Shown here piece after piece: positions 37,376 to 47,084 of a stretch of 64,000 nucleotides of DNA (positions are counted from its first letter, which is position 1; each line of letters opens with the position of its first letter). The notes under the pieces were generated by a model, which was given only the letters and a program-made list of their open reading frames with translations, was not told the DNA's origin and did not search any database. Source of the DNA: Chitinophagaceae bacterium DXS. Its GTDB lineage: Bacteria > Bacteroidota > Bacteroidia > Chitinophagales > Chitinophagaceae. The stretch lies in the NCBI GenBank assembly GCA_030345135.1, contig CP128386.1, forward strand, positions 6,555,623 to 6,619,622, given 5' to 3'. The position numbers were made by a program, and so were the translations under genes.

Positions 37376-39013
37376 TTAGATTTTTCTTGCTGTGTTAATA
37401 ACATTTACGCCGTTAAACCTGGTTGTTGAACTTCCATGAGATACGGCGTTGGATTGGCCCGGTTGGCCCTTGCCATCATTGAAGGCACCCCCCAAACGGT
37501 AGTCGCTTTCATCTGCGATTGCGACACATGAGTTCCAGAATTCCTGGGTGTTTGCCTGGTAGGCAACATCTTTCAACATTCCTACAATTTTTCCGTTCTT
37601 CACTTCATAGAAAGTCTGTCCGCCGAACTGGAAGTTATACCGTTGCTGGTCGATTGAGAAAGAACCATCACCAATAATGTAAATTCCTTTCTCAACATTC
37701 TTGATCATGTCATCAACGCTCAGCTTAGTCTTCCCGGGACGTAATGAAACATTCGGCATACGCTGGAACTGAACATCTGCCCAGCTTTGCGCGTAGCAAC
37801 AACCCTGAGATTCACTCAGTCCTAAAATATGCGCCTGATCACGAATAGCCTGGAAGTTAACAAGCACGCCATTCTTAATAATATCCCACTCTTTACATTT
37901 CACACCTTCATCATCATAACCAACAGCGCCAAGTGAGCCGGTTTGCAATTTGTCAGCCACAATATTTACAAGATCACTACCGAATTTGAAATTTCCGGAG
38001 TGGAGTTTATCTAAAGTAAGGAAGCTGGTACCCGCATAATTAGCTTCGTAACCCAACACACGGTCAAGTTCTGTCGGGTGAGCGACTGACTCGTGAATGG
38101 TAAGCCAAAGGTGAGAAGGGTCAAGGATAAGATCGTATTTGCCTGGCTCAACGGATTTGGCCTTTATTTTTTCAGCAACATTGGAAGTTGCGTTCTTAAC
38201 ATCTTCCAGTATGTCGTACCTGTTTTTATAGCGGGTAACAATTCCTGCTACTTTACTGTCAGCGGTTGGCGTTAAATATTCATACCCCATCCCAACAGGA
38301 GAGCTGAGCGATCTTCTTGTTTCAAACTTACCGGAAGCCTTATCAATCTTTGTAACCACAAAGTTGGGATAAAGCCTGTGGACATCCTGATCTATGTAAG
38401 AGCCATCGGTTGATGCGAAATACTTTTGCTCATTGACTGCGAGGATAACTGAGTTGACAAAACTTGCACCACCGTCCATGGCAGTTGAGTTAACATTCAA
38501 CAGTAAATCAACTTTATCTTTTACCGGAACGGTGAAAGGGTTTACTTCAATAGGCGTTTTCCAGCTTACTTCACCAAAACCTTTCTGTGGCGCCAATTGC
38601 ACGGGTGCATCAATAATTTTGGCGTTGGCTTTTGCAACGGCAACAGCTCTTTCAGCAGTTTTTACGATATCGTCTTTAGTTACCCGGTTGGAGCAGGCAA
38701 ATCCCCAGCTACCATTGGCAATAACACGAATACCCACACCAAACGATTCTGTGTTGGCAATGTTTTGAACCTTTTTTTCCCTGGTAACAACAAACTGATT
38801 TAAATACCGGCCGATGCGAACGTCCGCATAGGTTGCGCCCTTTGCTTTAGCAGCATTAAGTCCCGCGTCTGCCAGTTGCTTTTTCATGCTTACGTCCATT
38901 CCTTCATTCAATGCTTCTAATGGATCGATGGGATTTCCCAGCAGCATCGATTTTGGAATGAACAAGGCACCCAGCCCCAGGGTAGACATTTGTAGAAAGT
39001 CTTTTCTTTTCAC
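37376..39013 (-). CDS. tldD: TldD-like zinc peptidase subunit with export-like N-terminus, pair 2
   Basis: A 545-residue paralog of the TldD at 32223-33857. The zinc site is HESVAH (IHESVAHPTELDRVLGYEANYAG). The GTG at 39013 gives MKRKDFLQMSTLGLGALFIP, with KRK in place of KRR, so the Tat signal is less canonical. The C-terminal GQTFYEVKNGKIVGMLKDVAYQ and SHGSSTTRFNGVNVINTARKI match the first copy closely. Confidence 0.9.
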   Translation of the reverse strand: MKRKDFLQMSTLGLGALFIPKSMLLGNPIDPLEALNEGMDVSMKKQLADAGLNAAKAKGATYADVRIGRYLNQFVVTREKKVQNIANTESFGVGIRVIANGSWGFACSNRVTKDDIVKTAERAVAVAKANAKIIDAPVQLAPQKGFGEVSWKTPIEVNPFTVPVKDKVDLLLNVNSTAMDGGASFVNSVILAVNEQKYFASTDGSYIDQDVHRLYPNFVVTKIDKASGKFETRRSLSSPVGMGYEYLTPTADSKVAGIVTRYKNRYDILEDVKNATSNVAEKIKAKSVEPGKYDLILDPSHLWLTIHESVAHPTELDRVLGYEANYAGTSFLTLDKLHSGNFKFGSDLVNIVADKLQTGSLGAVGYDDEGVKCKEWDIIKNGVLVNFQAIRDQAHILGLSESQGCCYAQSWADVQFQRMPNVSLRPGKTKLSVDDMIKNVEKGIYIIGDGSFSIDQQRYNFQFGGQTFYEVKNGKIVGMLKDVAYQANTQEFWNSCVAIADESDYRLGGAFNDGKGQPGQSNAVSHGSSTTRFNGVNVINTARKI

Positions 39014-39218
39014 AGTGTATTTTCCTCCCGAAGTTTTAAGTGAGTAAATTTTGGTTCACTAATATAGGTAAAAATAGGGATGGGGAGAGGATGATAGGGC
39101 TACAAGTTATTAAAATGCGGTGAGGGGTTGAAGGTGTTCGGTATAATGGTTAACTAAGGTTCCATAAAGAGTACTTATCATATTTCTCATTGACGGTGGC
39201 ATGAATCCTGCTCGTTTC

Positions 39219-39521
39219 TTACCAATGTTTAATTTCTTTTTCCCACAGATCAGTCCATGTTGGATTTGTTGAATTGATCAGCGCCTCTTTCTTTTCCCTT
39301 CTCCATTTTTTTATTTGTTTTTCTCTGCTTATTGCTTCAATAATCGTGGGAAAGCATTCATAGTAAACGCACAGTTCCAAATTGTATTTGTCTGTAAAAC
39401 TGCCAATAAAGTAGTGTGTTTTGTGTTGTTGAATTCTAGCGATTAAATCGCTGGAAACACCAATGTACAACGTCGTCCGGAGTTTATTGGTCATTATATA
39501 GACGGCGCCGCCTCTTTGCAT
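39219..39521 (-). CDS. GIY-YIG domain nuclease (UPF0213/YhbQ-like)
   Basis: A 100-residue single-domain GIY-YIG protein. The motif pair appears as VYIMTNKLRTTLYIGVSSDLIARIQQHK, followed by the family YYECFPTIIEAISREKQIKKWRREKK. The ATG at 39521 was chosen over an upstream TTG because it starts 6 residues before the first motif. The gene begins about 50 bp from the tandem repeat array, so its promoter probably lies in or beside the first unit. Orphan GIY-YIG proteins of this type are common in Bacteroidetes and their role is unclear. Confidence 0.88.
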   Translation of the reverse strand: MQRGGAVYIMTNKLRTTLYIGVSSDLIARIQQHKTHYFIGSFTDKYNLELCVYYECFPTIIEAISREKQIKKWRREKKEALINSTNPTWTDLWEKEIKHW

Positions 39522-39571
39522 GTGGTTTAGGATGATGGACAAATATAAAAAAATCGAATAAATGATTGGAC

Positions 39572-41275
39572 GGTAAATTTTCTAACGAACTATGAAACTC
39601 ATATACGTTCAACTTTGGGAGATGTCTCCTATCGTCGACATGACGATGATTGCTCATAGCGAAAGAGATTGAAGCAGTGCTAGTGACTGATAGCAAACAA
39701 TTTTAGTGACTGCGTCCGAATCGTCACCTCGACGCAGGAGAGGTCTCCCGAACAGGACGCTGTTAAATTTTCTAACGAACTATGAAACTCATATACGTTC
39801 AACTTTGGGAGATGTCTCCTATCGTCGACATGACGATGACTGCTCATAGCGAAAGAAACAGAAGCAGCACTAACGGCAAGTTTAAGCACTTTGAAGTACT
39901 GCGTCGGCATCGTCACCTCGACGCAGGAGAAGTCTCCCGAACAGGATGCTGTTAAATTTTGTACTGAATTATAAAACTCAGGTTTGTTTAATGTTAGGAG
40001 ATGTCTCCTATCGTCGACATGACGATGAGTGCTCATAGCGAAAGAGATTAAAGCAGTACTAGTGACTGATAGCAAACAATTTTAGTAACTGCGTCCGAAT
40101 CGTCACCTCGACGATAGGAGAGGTCTCCCGAACAGGATGGTGTTAAATTTTGTAATGAATTATAAAACTCATGCTTGTTTAATGTTGGGAGGTGTCTCCT
40201 GTCGTCGACATGACGATGAGTGCTCATCAGCAAAAGAAAATGAAGCAGCGCTAATAGCAAGTTAAACATAATGGTAAAGACTGAGGCAGCATCGTCACCT
40301 CGACGATAGGAGAGGTCTCCCGAACAGGATGCTGTTAAATTTTGTACTGAATTGTAAAACTCAGGTTTGTTTAATGTTGGGAGATGTCTCCTATCGTCGA
40401 CATGACGATGAGTGCTCATCAGTAAAGAAAATGAAGCAGCGCTAATAGCAAGTTAAACATAATGGTAAAGACTGAGGCCGCATCGTCACCTCGACGATAG
40501 GAGAGGTCTCCCGAACAGGATGCTGTTAAATTTTGTAATGAATTATAAAACTCAGGCTTGTTTAATGTTGGGAGGTGTCTCCTATCGTCGACATGACGAT
40601 GACTGCTCATTAGCGAAAGAGATTGAAGCAGTATTAGTGACTGATAGCAAATGATTTTAGTGACTGCGTCGGCATCGTCACCTCGACGATAGGAGAGGTC
40701 TCCCGAACAGGATGTTGTTAAATTTTGTAATGAATTATAAAACTCAGGCTTGTTTAATGTTGGGAAGTGTCTCCTACCGTCGACATGACGATGATTGCTC
40801 ATAGCGAAAGAGATTGAAGCAGTACTAGTGACTGATAGCAAACAATTTTAGTGACTGCGTCCGAATCGTCACCTCGACGCAGGAGAGGTCTCCCGAACAG
40901 GATGTTGTTAAATTTTGTAATGAATTATAAAACTCATGCTTGTTTAATGTTGGGAGGTGTCTCCTGTCGTCGACATGACGATGACTGCTCATAGCGAAAG
41001 AGATTGAAGCAGTACTAGTGACTGATAGCAAACAATTTTAGTAACTGCGTCCGAATCGTCACCTCGACGCAGGAGGGGTCTCCCGAACAGGATGTTGTTA
41101 AATTTTGTAATGAATTATAAAACTCATGCTTGTTTAATGTTGGGAGGTGTCTCCTATCGTCGACATGACGATGAGTGCTCATCAGTAAAAGAAAATGAAG
41201 CAGCGCTAATAGCAAGTTAAACATAATGGTAAAGACTGAGGCCGCATCGTCACCTTCAATGATAGGAGAGGAGAT
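39572..41275. repeat. Nine-copy tandem array of a ~190-bp hairpin unit
   Basis: The anchor (A/G)(A/G)TGTCTCCT occurs at 39621, 39811, 40000, 40191, 40383, 40574, 40766, 40956 and 41146, so the period is 189-192 bp. Each unit has a ~33-bp left arm (with TCTCCTATCGTCGACATGAC), a 70-90-bp loop and a right arm (with CGTCACCTCGACGATAGGAG) that pairs at about 28 of 33 positions, then a ~50-bp linker (TGTTAAATTTTGTAATGAAT). Each arm also holds its own GGAGA-N2-TCTCC palindrome. Two loop types alternate irregularly. The minus-strand reading frames in it change with unit length and look non-coding. Confidence 0.92.
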
Positions 41276-41350
41276 GATAATTAGTTCTATGATTGAAGAT
41301 CGTCGAGGTCCAAATGCGAAGCATCGCTTAAATGTCCTTCTATAATACGA

Positions 41351-41525
41351 GTGAATGGTGAATGGTGAATAGTGAAAGGCGCAAGCCGGTTAAGTAATGC
41401 AATGCAGCGCTGGTTATTACTATCCTTTGGGCGAGAGTTGTTATACTCCCTTATATGCCTCATATGGTTCAAAAAAAATTCGCTTAAGTCAGCTTTAGGC
41501 TTTAAGCTTTGGGCTTTAAGCTTTT
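41351..41525. repeat. Composite element with GTGAATG heptamers and AGCTTTA heptamers
   Basis: Four GTGAATG/GTGAATA heptamers (41351-41378), an intervening segment ending TTATATGCCTCATATGGTTC, then five (A/G)GCTTT(A/G) heptamers (41491-41525), 8 bp from the antiporter stop. The same order recurs three times at 56.3-56.9 kb. Confidence 0.8.
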
Positions 41526-41533
41526 TCCTGTGC

Positions 41534-43123
41534 CTACAACCTCCTCAATCTTTCCTCCTCCAGGTCTATCTGGTACATTTGCGCACGGATAATTCCCTCG
41601 TCAATCTTAGGATCTTTATTCAATTCTTCAAGGTACTGCCGCTGCACATTAAGCATTTCAATAAACACAGCTTTTGTTTTTTTATTCATCCAGCTGTCGT
41701 CTGAAGCTTTGGTCTTTTTCTCCCATGTTTCCAGCAATTTACTTACGCCTTCGTTGGGGTCAGGATCGTTTTCATATCTCTTTTTTAAATACTCGTGAAC
41801 ATGATGCTTTAAACCATCTTTCAATTGCCGCCTGGTTTGTTCCGCCGATTCTTCCATGATCGTGCCGTCAAACACGCGCCAGCGACGGATGAGCCAGGGC
41901 AGTGTTAGTCCCTGCACCACAAGCGTGAGTAAAATCACAATGAACGTGATAAACAGGATCAGGTTGCGGTGTGGAAAGGCCGGGCCGGTGCCATCATTTA
42001 ATAAGATGGGTATGGACAGTGCCGCAGCAAGTGATACCACGCCGCGCATGCCCGACCAGCCTAAAACAAGTGGTAGCAGCAATCTTCTGAGACGGGAGCC
42101 GGCTCTTGGCAAAACGCCCGGGCGGAAGATCATTGTCGCGAGCATAGCCACGTATGAGCTGATGATCCTGGCGCCGATGAGTACACCTGTAACCATCACG
42201 CCATAGCCAATGGCCGTATGCAGGTCAATGCCTTTCGCACGCAGACCGCCAACAATTTCAGGGAGCTCCAGGCCAATGATCAGAAATACAATTCCATTCA
42301 GTATAAACACAAAACTCTCCCAAACATTAAATCCCTGGATGCGGCTGGCACTATTCAGGAAAAAAAGTCTTTTAGAGGACATATACAGACCACCGCTCAC
42401 CACTGCAAGCACCCCTGAAGAACCTGCCTGTTCTGCTACCCAATACATGAAATATGGCTCAATAAGTGTGAGCGCTATGTCTGACGAAGGCTCCGTAGGA
42501 AGTCGCTTTTGCACCTGGACAAAGATCCAGCCGAGTGCCAAACCAATACCGACGCCGCCAAATACCATCCACAAAAAATTGACAGCCGCGTGTTGCCATA
42601 CAAACCGGCCGGTACCAACAGCAGCTAACGCAAAACGGAAAATAATCAAAGAAGATGCGTCGTTGAGCAGACTCTCACCTTCAAGAATGGCAGAAGTGGA
42701 CCGGGGGATCTTGACAAACTTTGTGATGGCACCCGCGCTAACGGCGTCAGGCGGCGCGACAATTCCGCCGAGAACAAAACCCAGTGCAAGTGTGAATCCC
42801 GGTATATAATGGCTGGTGAACAGTGCGACTGATAATGCTGTAAAGAAGACCACCAGAAAGGCAAAACTGGTAATGATCCGCCACCATTTTTTCATCTCTT
42901 TAAACGAAATACTCCAGCAAGCCTCGAACAGCAATGGCGGAAGGAAGATGAAAAATATAAGATCGGGGTCAACTCGTAATATGGGTAAGCCGGGAATAAA
43001 ACTAATGAGCAGCCCTGCCACCACCAGCAGAATGGGATAAGCAATTTTTAGCCTGGCCGCCAACATCTCCAGTAAAACAACAGCGGCAATCATTGCGAGC
43101 AGAAACGGCAGGATTGTGTGCAT
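41534..43123 (-). CDS. CPA1-family Na+/H+ antiporter
   Basis: A 529-residue inner-membrane cation/proton exchanger with about 12 helices in the first 400 residues. Signature segments are FIFLPPLLFEACW, GGIVAPPDAVSAGAI and EGESLLNDASSLIIF, which hold the conserved acidic transport residues. The last ~120 residues are a charged, helical cytosolic tail (EQTRRQLKDGLKHHVHEYLKKRYEND). The length fits bacterial NhaP/YjcE-like members. Confidence 0.93.
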   Translation of the reverse strand: MHTILPFLLAMIAAVVLLEMLAARLKIAYPILLVVAGLLISFIPGLPILRVDPDLIFFIFLPPLLFEACWSISFKEMKKWWRIITSFAFLVVFFTALSVALFTSHYIPGFTLALGFVLGGIVAPPDAVSAGAITKFVKIPRSTSAILEGESLLNDASSLIIFRFALAAVGTGRFVWQHAAVNFLWMVFGGVGIGLALGWIFVQVQKRLPTEPSSDIALTLIEPYFMYWVAEQAGSSGVLAVVSGGLYMSSKRLFFLNSASRIQGFNVWESFVFILNGIVFLIIGLELPEIVGGLRAKGIDLHTAIGYGVMVTGVLIGARIISSYVAMLATMIFRPGVLPRAGSRLRRLLLPLVLGWSGMRGVVSLAAALSIPILLNDGTGPAFPHRNLILFITFIVILLTLVVQGLTLPWLIRRWRVFDGTIMEESAEQTRRQLKDGLKHHVHEYLKKRYENDPDPNEGVSKLLETWEKKTKASDDSWMNKKTKAVFIEMLNVQRQYLEELNKDPKIDEGIIRAQMYQIDLEEERLRRL

Positions 43124-43260
43124 TGATATTTATTTGTAGTTCGGTTTAATGTAAGATACTCCAAAATAGAAAAACTGAAGTGAAGGTGAGCGCCAATTAT
43201 AGTACCGGGAAGCGACCTGGCAGTATATGCGTAAGCTTGTTGTGACATTTAAATTGTACG

Positions 43261-43830
43261 CATCAATTTCAAAACATCACATTTGCAAACATGACGTATG
43301 GCTTCAGCGAAGCCTCCTGTTTGTAGAAACACCAGATTTGAAATCGGCATCCGACTCCAGCGGATTCTCCGGTAAAGCTTTTTACAGGAAGCTCCTAACG
43401 GAGCAAAATTATCTATTATGGGCAAGCGGCTCTGGCGCGAGTGTTCGGCTCCGCCGGCCACTCGTGTCTATTAAATTCTCCCCGATTGCATCGGGGATAG
43501 TGAAGAAAAGGTTTGTTAGGAGTAAAAACACCCTGGTTGCAATAACTTTAGCCTTTAATGATGTGCTGTTTCTTTATCGCCGATGCAATCGGCTTGGAAT
43601 TAGACAAGAATGGTCCTTCGGAACACTCGCGCCAGAGCAACAAACAGGATGCTTCTATGGAGCGGGCCATAGTTGCAATAATTTTTGCCTTTAATGATGT
43701 GCTGTTTCTTTAACGCCGATGCAATCGGCTTGGAATTAGTAGACACGAGTGATCCTTCGGAACACTCGCGCCAGATCAGAACACTCGCGCCAGATCAGCC
43801 CCAGATCAGGCCAGGTCAGTCTTGATGTCC
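43261..43830. repeat. Nested intergenic repeats downstream of nothing recognisable
   Basis: A ~100-bp direct duplication lies at about 43538-43641 and 43674-43780 (shared core TTTAATGATGTGCTGTTTCT). A 40-bp segment at 43431-43470 (CGCGAGTGTTCGGCTCCGCC) has an inverted, diverged partner at 43740-43778. A small palindrome with CCCCGATTGCATCGGGG lies at 43480-43496. CCAGATCAG words repeat near 43780-43820. No gene is supported anywhere in 43124-44107. Confidence 0.7.
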
Positions 43831-44107
43831 CTTGTGCTCTTTGTTCATAGGGCGTTGCCCCATGCTAATGCTTCGACGCCTTCAGCGTCGGTCTACATGA
43901 TGATCACTTTTATGATTGAGTTGCGGCGTTCTCAATGCGAAGCATCTCTTAAATGTCCTTACATGTCTTATATGGTTTAAAAAACAGGCCGGCTTAGCCG
44001 GCTATTATCTTTATCAATTAAAATCACATTGCTGGTTTCATCTTTGCTTTCGCCCCTTCAAGGTTTGATGACAATTCAATTCAGCTTCCTGTTTTTTTTA
44101 GCCAGCG

Positions 44108-45559
44108 TTATTTCCTTCCTTTGTTCAAAATATAACCAGCTATTTTATCAATTTCATCTTTTGTGAGAACGCCTCTCCATGCAGGCATTCCTTTGGAGAT
44201 GATCCCGTCTCTTATTGAACGGATTATATCACTCTTTTGACCGCCATGCACCCAGTTGTCGTCAACAAGACTAGGTACTTTATCCTTTCCTTCCAATGAT
44301 GCACCATGGCAACTCGCGCAAAGCTGGGCATATAGTACTTCTGGTTTCCTTTCTGAATTGCCCGGCGGCTTCGGTGCCGTGTTATTGATCGCCTGTATCA
44401 TTGTGCCGCTGGTCTCCAGGTTGATCGCCCTGTCTCTTTCTCCCGGTTTGGCCGGCCTGATGTGCAATAGCAGATCGTAACCTTTCTCGCCCACAGTCAT
44501 ATTTGTCTCAGGCGGATCGATCATGGAGGTTGAAATGTATAATGTACCATCCGGACCTTCTGCCAGCGCGCGAATGCGGCCAAACATATTTTTGAAAAGA
44601 AAATTATAGGCTGTGATCTGCTGATTTTTCAGCGTGACATTTAAAATTGCTTCTCCGCGCATGTTTCCTGCTAGTAAATGTCCTTTCAATGCGGGGAAGG
44701 CTTTGCCGGAATAAAACAAGGCTTCGGCTGGCCCGATTGACGGACTGAATTCCATTAATGATTTGGTCATTCCCGGCTTGACGTCTCTGTGATGAATAAC
44801 CGGCCAACCGTAATTTTTGCCTTTACTGATGAGGTTTACTTCATCGCCGCCCGTTGGGCCATGTTCAGTATTGAACAGCAAATTGGTTCCCGGCTGAAAG
44901 GCAATTCCCTGTGAATTGCGATGTCCGTAAGTCCAGATCTCGTGCCGTGCAGTGTCGTTTGACATGAATGGATTATCAGCAGGAATACTACCATCATCAT
45001 TCAGTCGCAGGATTTTTCCATTAAATGCTTTCAGATCCTGCGAAAGCATCGGCATGTCCGCATCTCCGGTAGTGATATATAGTTTTTTATCCGGCCCAAA
45101 CTTCAGGCGGCATCCTGTATGGTTGTGTGATGCGGGAATACCTTCAATAATTGTTTTGGGATTGATCAGCGAATCATCGACATACTCATATCTTGCGACA
45201 CGCAATAAAGATTTATCATCATCCCGGTGATTATAGGCCAGGTAAAGGAAGTGGTTCCTTGCAAAGTCGGGATGCAGGCAAAGACCGAGCAGACCGCGCT
45301 TTCCCTCAACTTCTATATCCGGCACCTGCAGCACAGGTTTGGGATCCAATCTGCCGTCAGCATATTTTCTGACCTTACCATTGCGCTCTGTAAAAAGCAT
45401 ATCGCCCGACGGCAGGAAGCAAATATCCCACGGAACGATCAGGCTGCTGGCAAGGGTATCCACAACAACGAGTGTGCCTTCCGCACGATCGGCGGGATGA
45501 TAAAAACCTGAAATGAGCAGTACGGTGAGTATTGTTACCGCTAACAGTATTTTTTTCAT
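44108..45559 (-). CDS. PQQ-dependent sugar dehydrogenase fused to cytochrome c
   Basis: A 483-residue exported protein. After an N-terminal signal helix comes a six-bladed propeller of the soluble aldose/glucose-sorbosone dehydrogenase family (PWDICFLPSGDMLFTERNGKVR, YNHRDDDKSLLRVARY, NEHGPTGGDEVNLI, NYGWPVIHH). The last ~80 residues are a class I cytochrome c domain with heme motif CASCH and axial methionine in GMPAWRGVL. It likely oxidises an aldose in the periplasm and passes electrons to its own heme. It lies in a co-directional set with an SMP-30 lactonase and a secreted LamG-like protein. Confidence 0.9.
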   Translation of the reverse strand: MKKILLAVTILTVLLISGFYHPADRAEGTLVVVDTLASSLIVPWDICFLPSGDMLFTERNGKVRKYADGRLDPKPVLQVPDIEVEGKRGLLGLCLHPDFARNHFLYLAYNHRDDDKSLLRVARYEYVDDSLINPKTIIEGIPASHNHTGCRLKFGPDKKLYITTGDADMPMLSQDLKAFNGKILRLNDDGSIPADNPFMSNDTARHEIWTYGHRNSQGIAFQPGTNLLFNTEHGPTGGDEVNLISKGKNYGWPVIHHRDVKPGMTKSLMEFSPSIGPAEALFYSGKAFPALKGHLLAGNMRGEAILNVTLKNQQITAYNFLFKNMFGRIRALAEGPDGTLYISTSMIDPPETNMTVGEKGYDLLLHIRPAKPGERDRAINLETSGTMIQAINNTAPKPPGNSERKPEVLYAQLCASCHGASLEGKDKVPSLVDDNWVHGGQKSDIIRSIRDGIISKGMPAWRGVLTKDEIDKIAGYILNKGRK

Positions 45560-45652
45560 AAAAGATGTTGGTTGATCTCGCTAAACTTTTGCCAAGCTAA
45601 TGCCAAATTGTGGAAATGAGGGTTATTTTTTTTCGGATTAGCCAATGTTTAT

Positions 45653-45687
45653 AATGTGTCCTACACTTTCAAAGTGCAGGATACATT
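45653..45687. repeat. Diverged relative of the 52-bp palindrome
   Basis: Arms AATGTGTCCTACACTTT and AAAGTGCAGGATACATT pair at 15 of 17 around one base. It shares TGTCCTACACTTTC with the palindrome at 35783-35834. It lies 20 bp downstream of the SMP-30 gene stop and may terminate it. Confidence 0.7.
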
Positions 45688-45706
45688 GCAAGGCTCCGAT
45701 GCATCG

Positions 45707-46750
45707 TTATTTGTGCAGTTTAATCCTTAGCACGACATCATCTGCAGTAATAAACAGGACGCTTTTATTTTCATTAAATGCGCAGTTGGAAGTTTTTCTG
45801 TTGAATACTTTAATCAGCCCGATCAACTTACCCGCAGGCGAAATTATGTTAACGCCGTCTGGCCCCGCAGCAAAGATATTTCCATACTGATCAATCTTAA
45901 ACCCATCACCACCTTGTTTTACTGTGGCCCGTGACATGAGATCTGTTCCGTCCAGCAATACCCCCCCACTTTTTATGTTGCCTTTGTCATCAAGGTTGTA
46001 AGCATACCATTTGGGATTTTTATCGGCGCTGCTTGCAACGTATAATGTCTTTTCATCGTTAGAGAGTGCAATGCCGTTTGGTCTTTGTATTGAATCGATC
46101 AGTAATGATAATTTTCCGCCGGTATCAATTTTATAAACGCCTTCAATCGCCAGTTCTCTTGTTGAATCTTTCTCGCGCTGGGGAAGTCCGTAAATAGGAT
46201 CAGTGAAATAAATATTGTTTTTGCTGTCGGTTACAAGATCATTCGGACTATTAAATTTTTTGCCATTGTAATTTGCTGCAAGCACTGTAAATGAAGGTTG
46301 AGGAGAAGAAAGGTTGGCGTTCATTCTTGCTATTTGCCTGTTGCCGGACTGGCACAACAAGAGCTGGCCTTTTCTATCTAATGTAAGGCCGTTAGCACCA
46401 TCTTCGCCGCCAATGCGTTTAACTGATCCGGTGTAGCCGGAGGGTGTTAAGTATAGCTTTGCGGAATCATTTTCTGTCCATTGGTAAACCTTATTTTCCG
46501 GCACGTCAGAGAATAACAGCATTTGTTTATCTGCAATCCAAACAGGCCCTTCACTCCATGTATAGCCTTTTGCAATTATGTCAATAGTTGCACTGCTGTC
46601 GATTGCATTTGAAGCTGTGGCATCATAAATAAGGATCTTTCCGATAGCACTGTCTGCAGATTGTTCAGCCTGTTTATTGTTGTTATTATTTTCTCCGCAG
46701 GAGCAATATATCATAAAGTGTAAGGAGGCAATGGCAAGAATTTTTTTCAT
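45707..46750 (-). CDS. SMP-30/gluconolactonase family protein
   Basis: A 347-residue exported protein, probably a lipoprotein (IYCSCGENNNNN at the N-terminus). The propeller has SMP-30 motifs: WSEGPVWIADKQMLLFSDVPENKVYQW, SPNDLVTDSKNNIYFTDPIYGLP, RPNGIALSNDEKTLYVAS and GDGFKIDQYGNIFAAGPDGV. The family hydrolyses sugar lactones with a bound divalent metal. Encoded just upstream of a sugar dehydrogenase, it could open the lactone that enzyme makes. Confidence 0.88.
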   Translation of the reverse strand: MKKILAIASLHFMIYCSCGENNNNNKQAEQSADSAIGKILIYDATASNAIDSSATIDIIAKGYTWSEGPVWIADKQMLLFSDVPENKVYQWTENDSAKLYLTPSGYTGSVKRIGGEDGANGLTLDRKGQLLLCQSGNRQIARMNANLSSPQPSFTVLAANYNGKKFNSPNDLVTDSKNNIYFTDPIYGLPQREKDSTRELAIEGVYKIDTGGKLSLLIDSIQRPNGIALSNDEKTLYVASSADKNPKWYAYNLDDKGNIKSGGVLLDGTDLMSRATVKQGGDGFKIDQYGNIFAAGPDGVNIISPAGKLIGLIKVFNRKTSNCAFNENKSVLFITADDVVLRIKLHK

Positions 46751-46823
46751 GATGGCAGTGGTTCAGAAAGGTGTATTAAATGAGCAATCAATCGTAATAT
46801 AATAAATGGGCGGCAAATAAAAA

Positions 46824-46922
46824 ACTCTGTGCAACTCCTGTCACTTCTCCGGCTGTATCTCTGTGTAATAAATAAAAACGTTACACGGAGTTACACAAAG
46901 GAGACACAGAGTTGCACAGAGA
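46824..46922. repeat. CACAGAG-type hairpin element
   Basis: Arms of about 40 bp starting CTCTGTGCAACTC and ending GTTGCACAGAG pair with some mismatches around a short A-rich loop. It lies within the 334-bp gap 46751-47084. Confidence 0.8.
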
Positions 46923-46986
46923 CTGTTCTACATGAGGAATTTAAAAAATTCCGCGCCAGGTTAAGGGATGCAATTAACGCTACCTG

Positions 46987-47062
46987 TTTCACCTTTCACT
47001 ATTGGCTATTCACCATTCACTTGTTCTCATCACCTTTCACTATTGACTATTCACCATTCACT
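46987..47062. repeat. TTTCACT/ATTCACC heptamers
   Basis: Five heptamers at 46987-47021 and four at 47035-47062, all of the (A/T)TTCAC(C/T) type with ATTGGCT/ATTGACT variants. They end 23 bp from the stop codon of the minus-strand gene at 47085. Confidence 0.82.
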
Positions 47063-47084
47063 TGCATTGATCATTTTTCGCCAT

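Noticed and set aside
39484-41224. Minus-strand open frames of 68-140 codons in the tandem array (HRHVDDRRHLPTLN-type peptides)
   Set aside because: The frames exist only because the hairpin unit lacks stops in one phase. They shift frame when unit length changes (189-192 bp), and the peptide simply mirrors the DNA repeat.
39572-41275. CRISPR array
   Set aside because: The repeat unit is ~190 bp and there are no short unique spacers; no cas genes are present.
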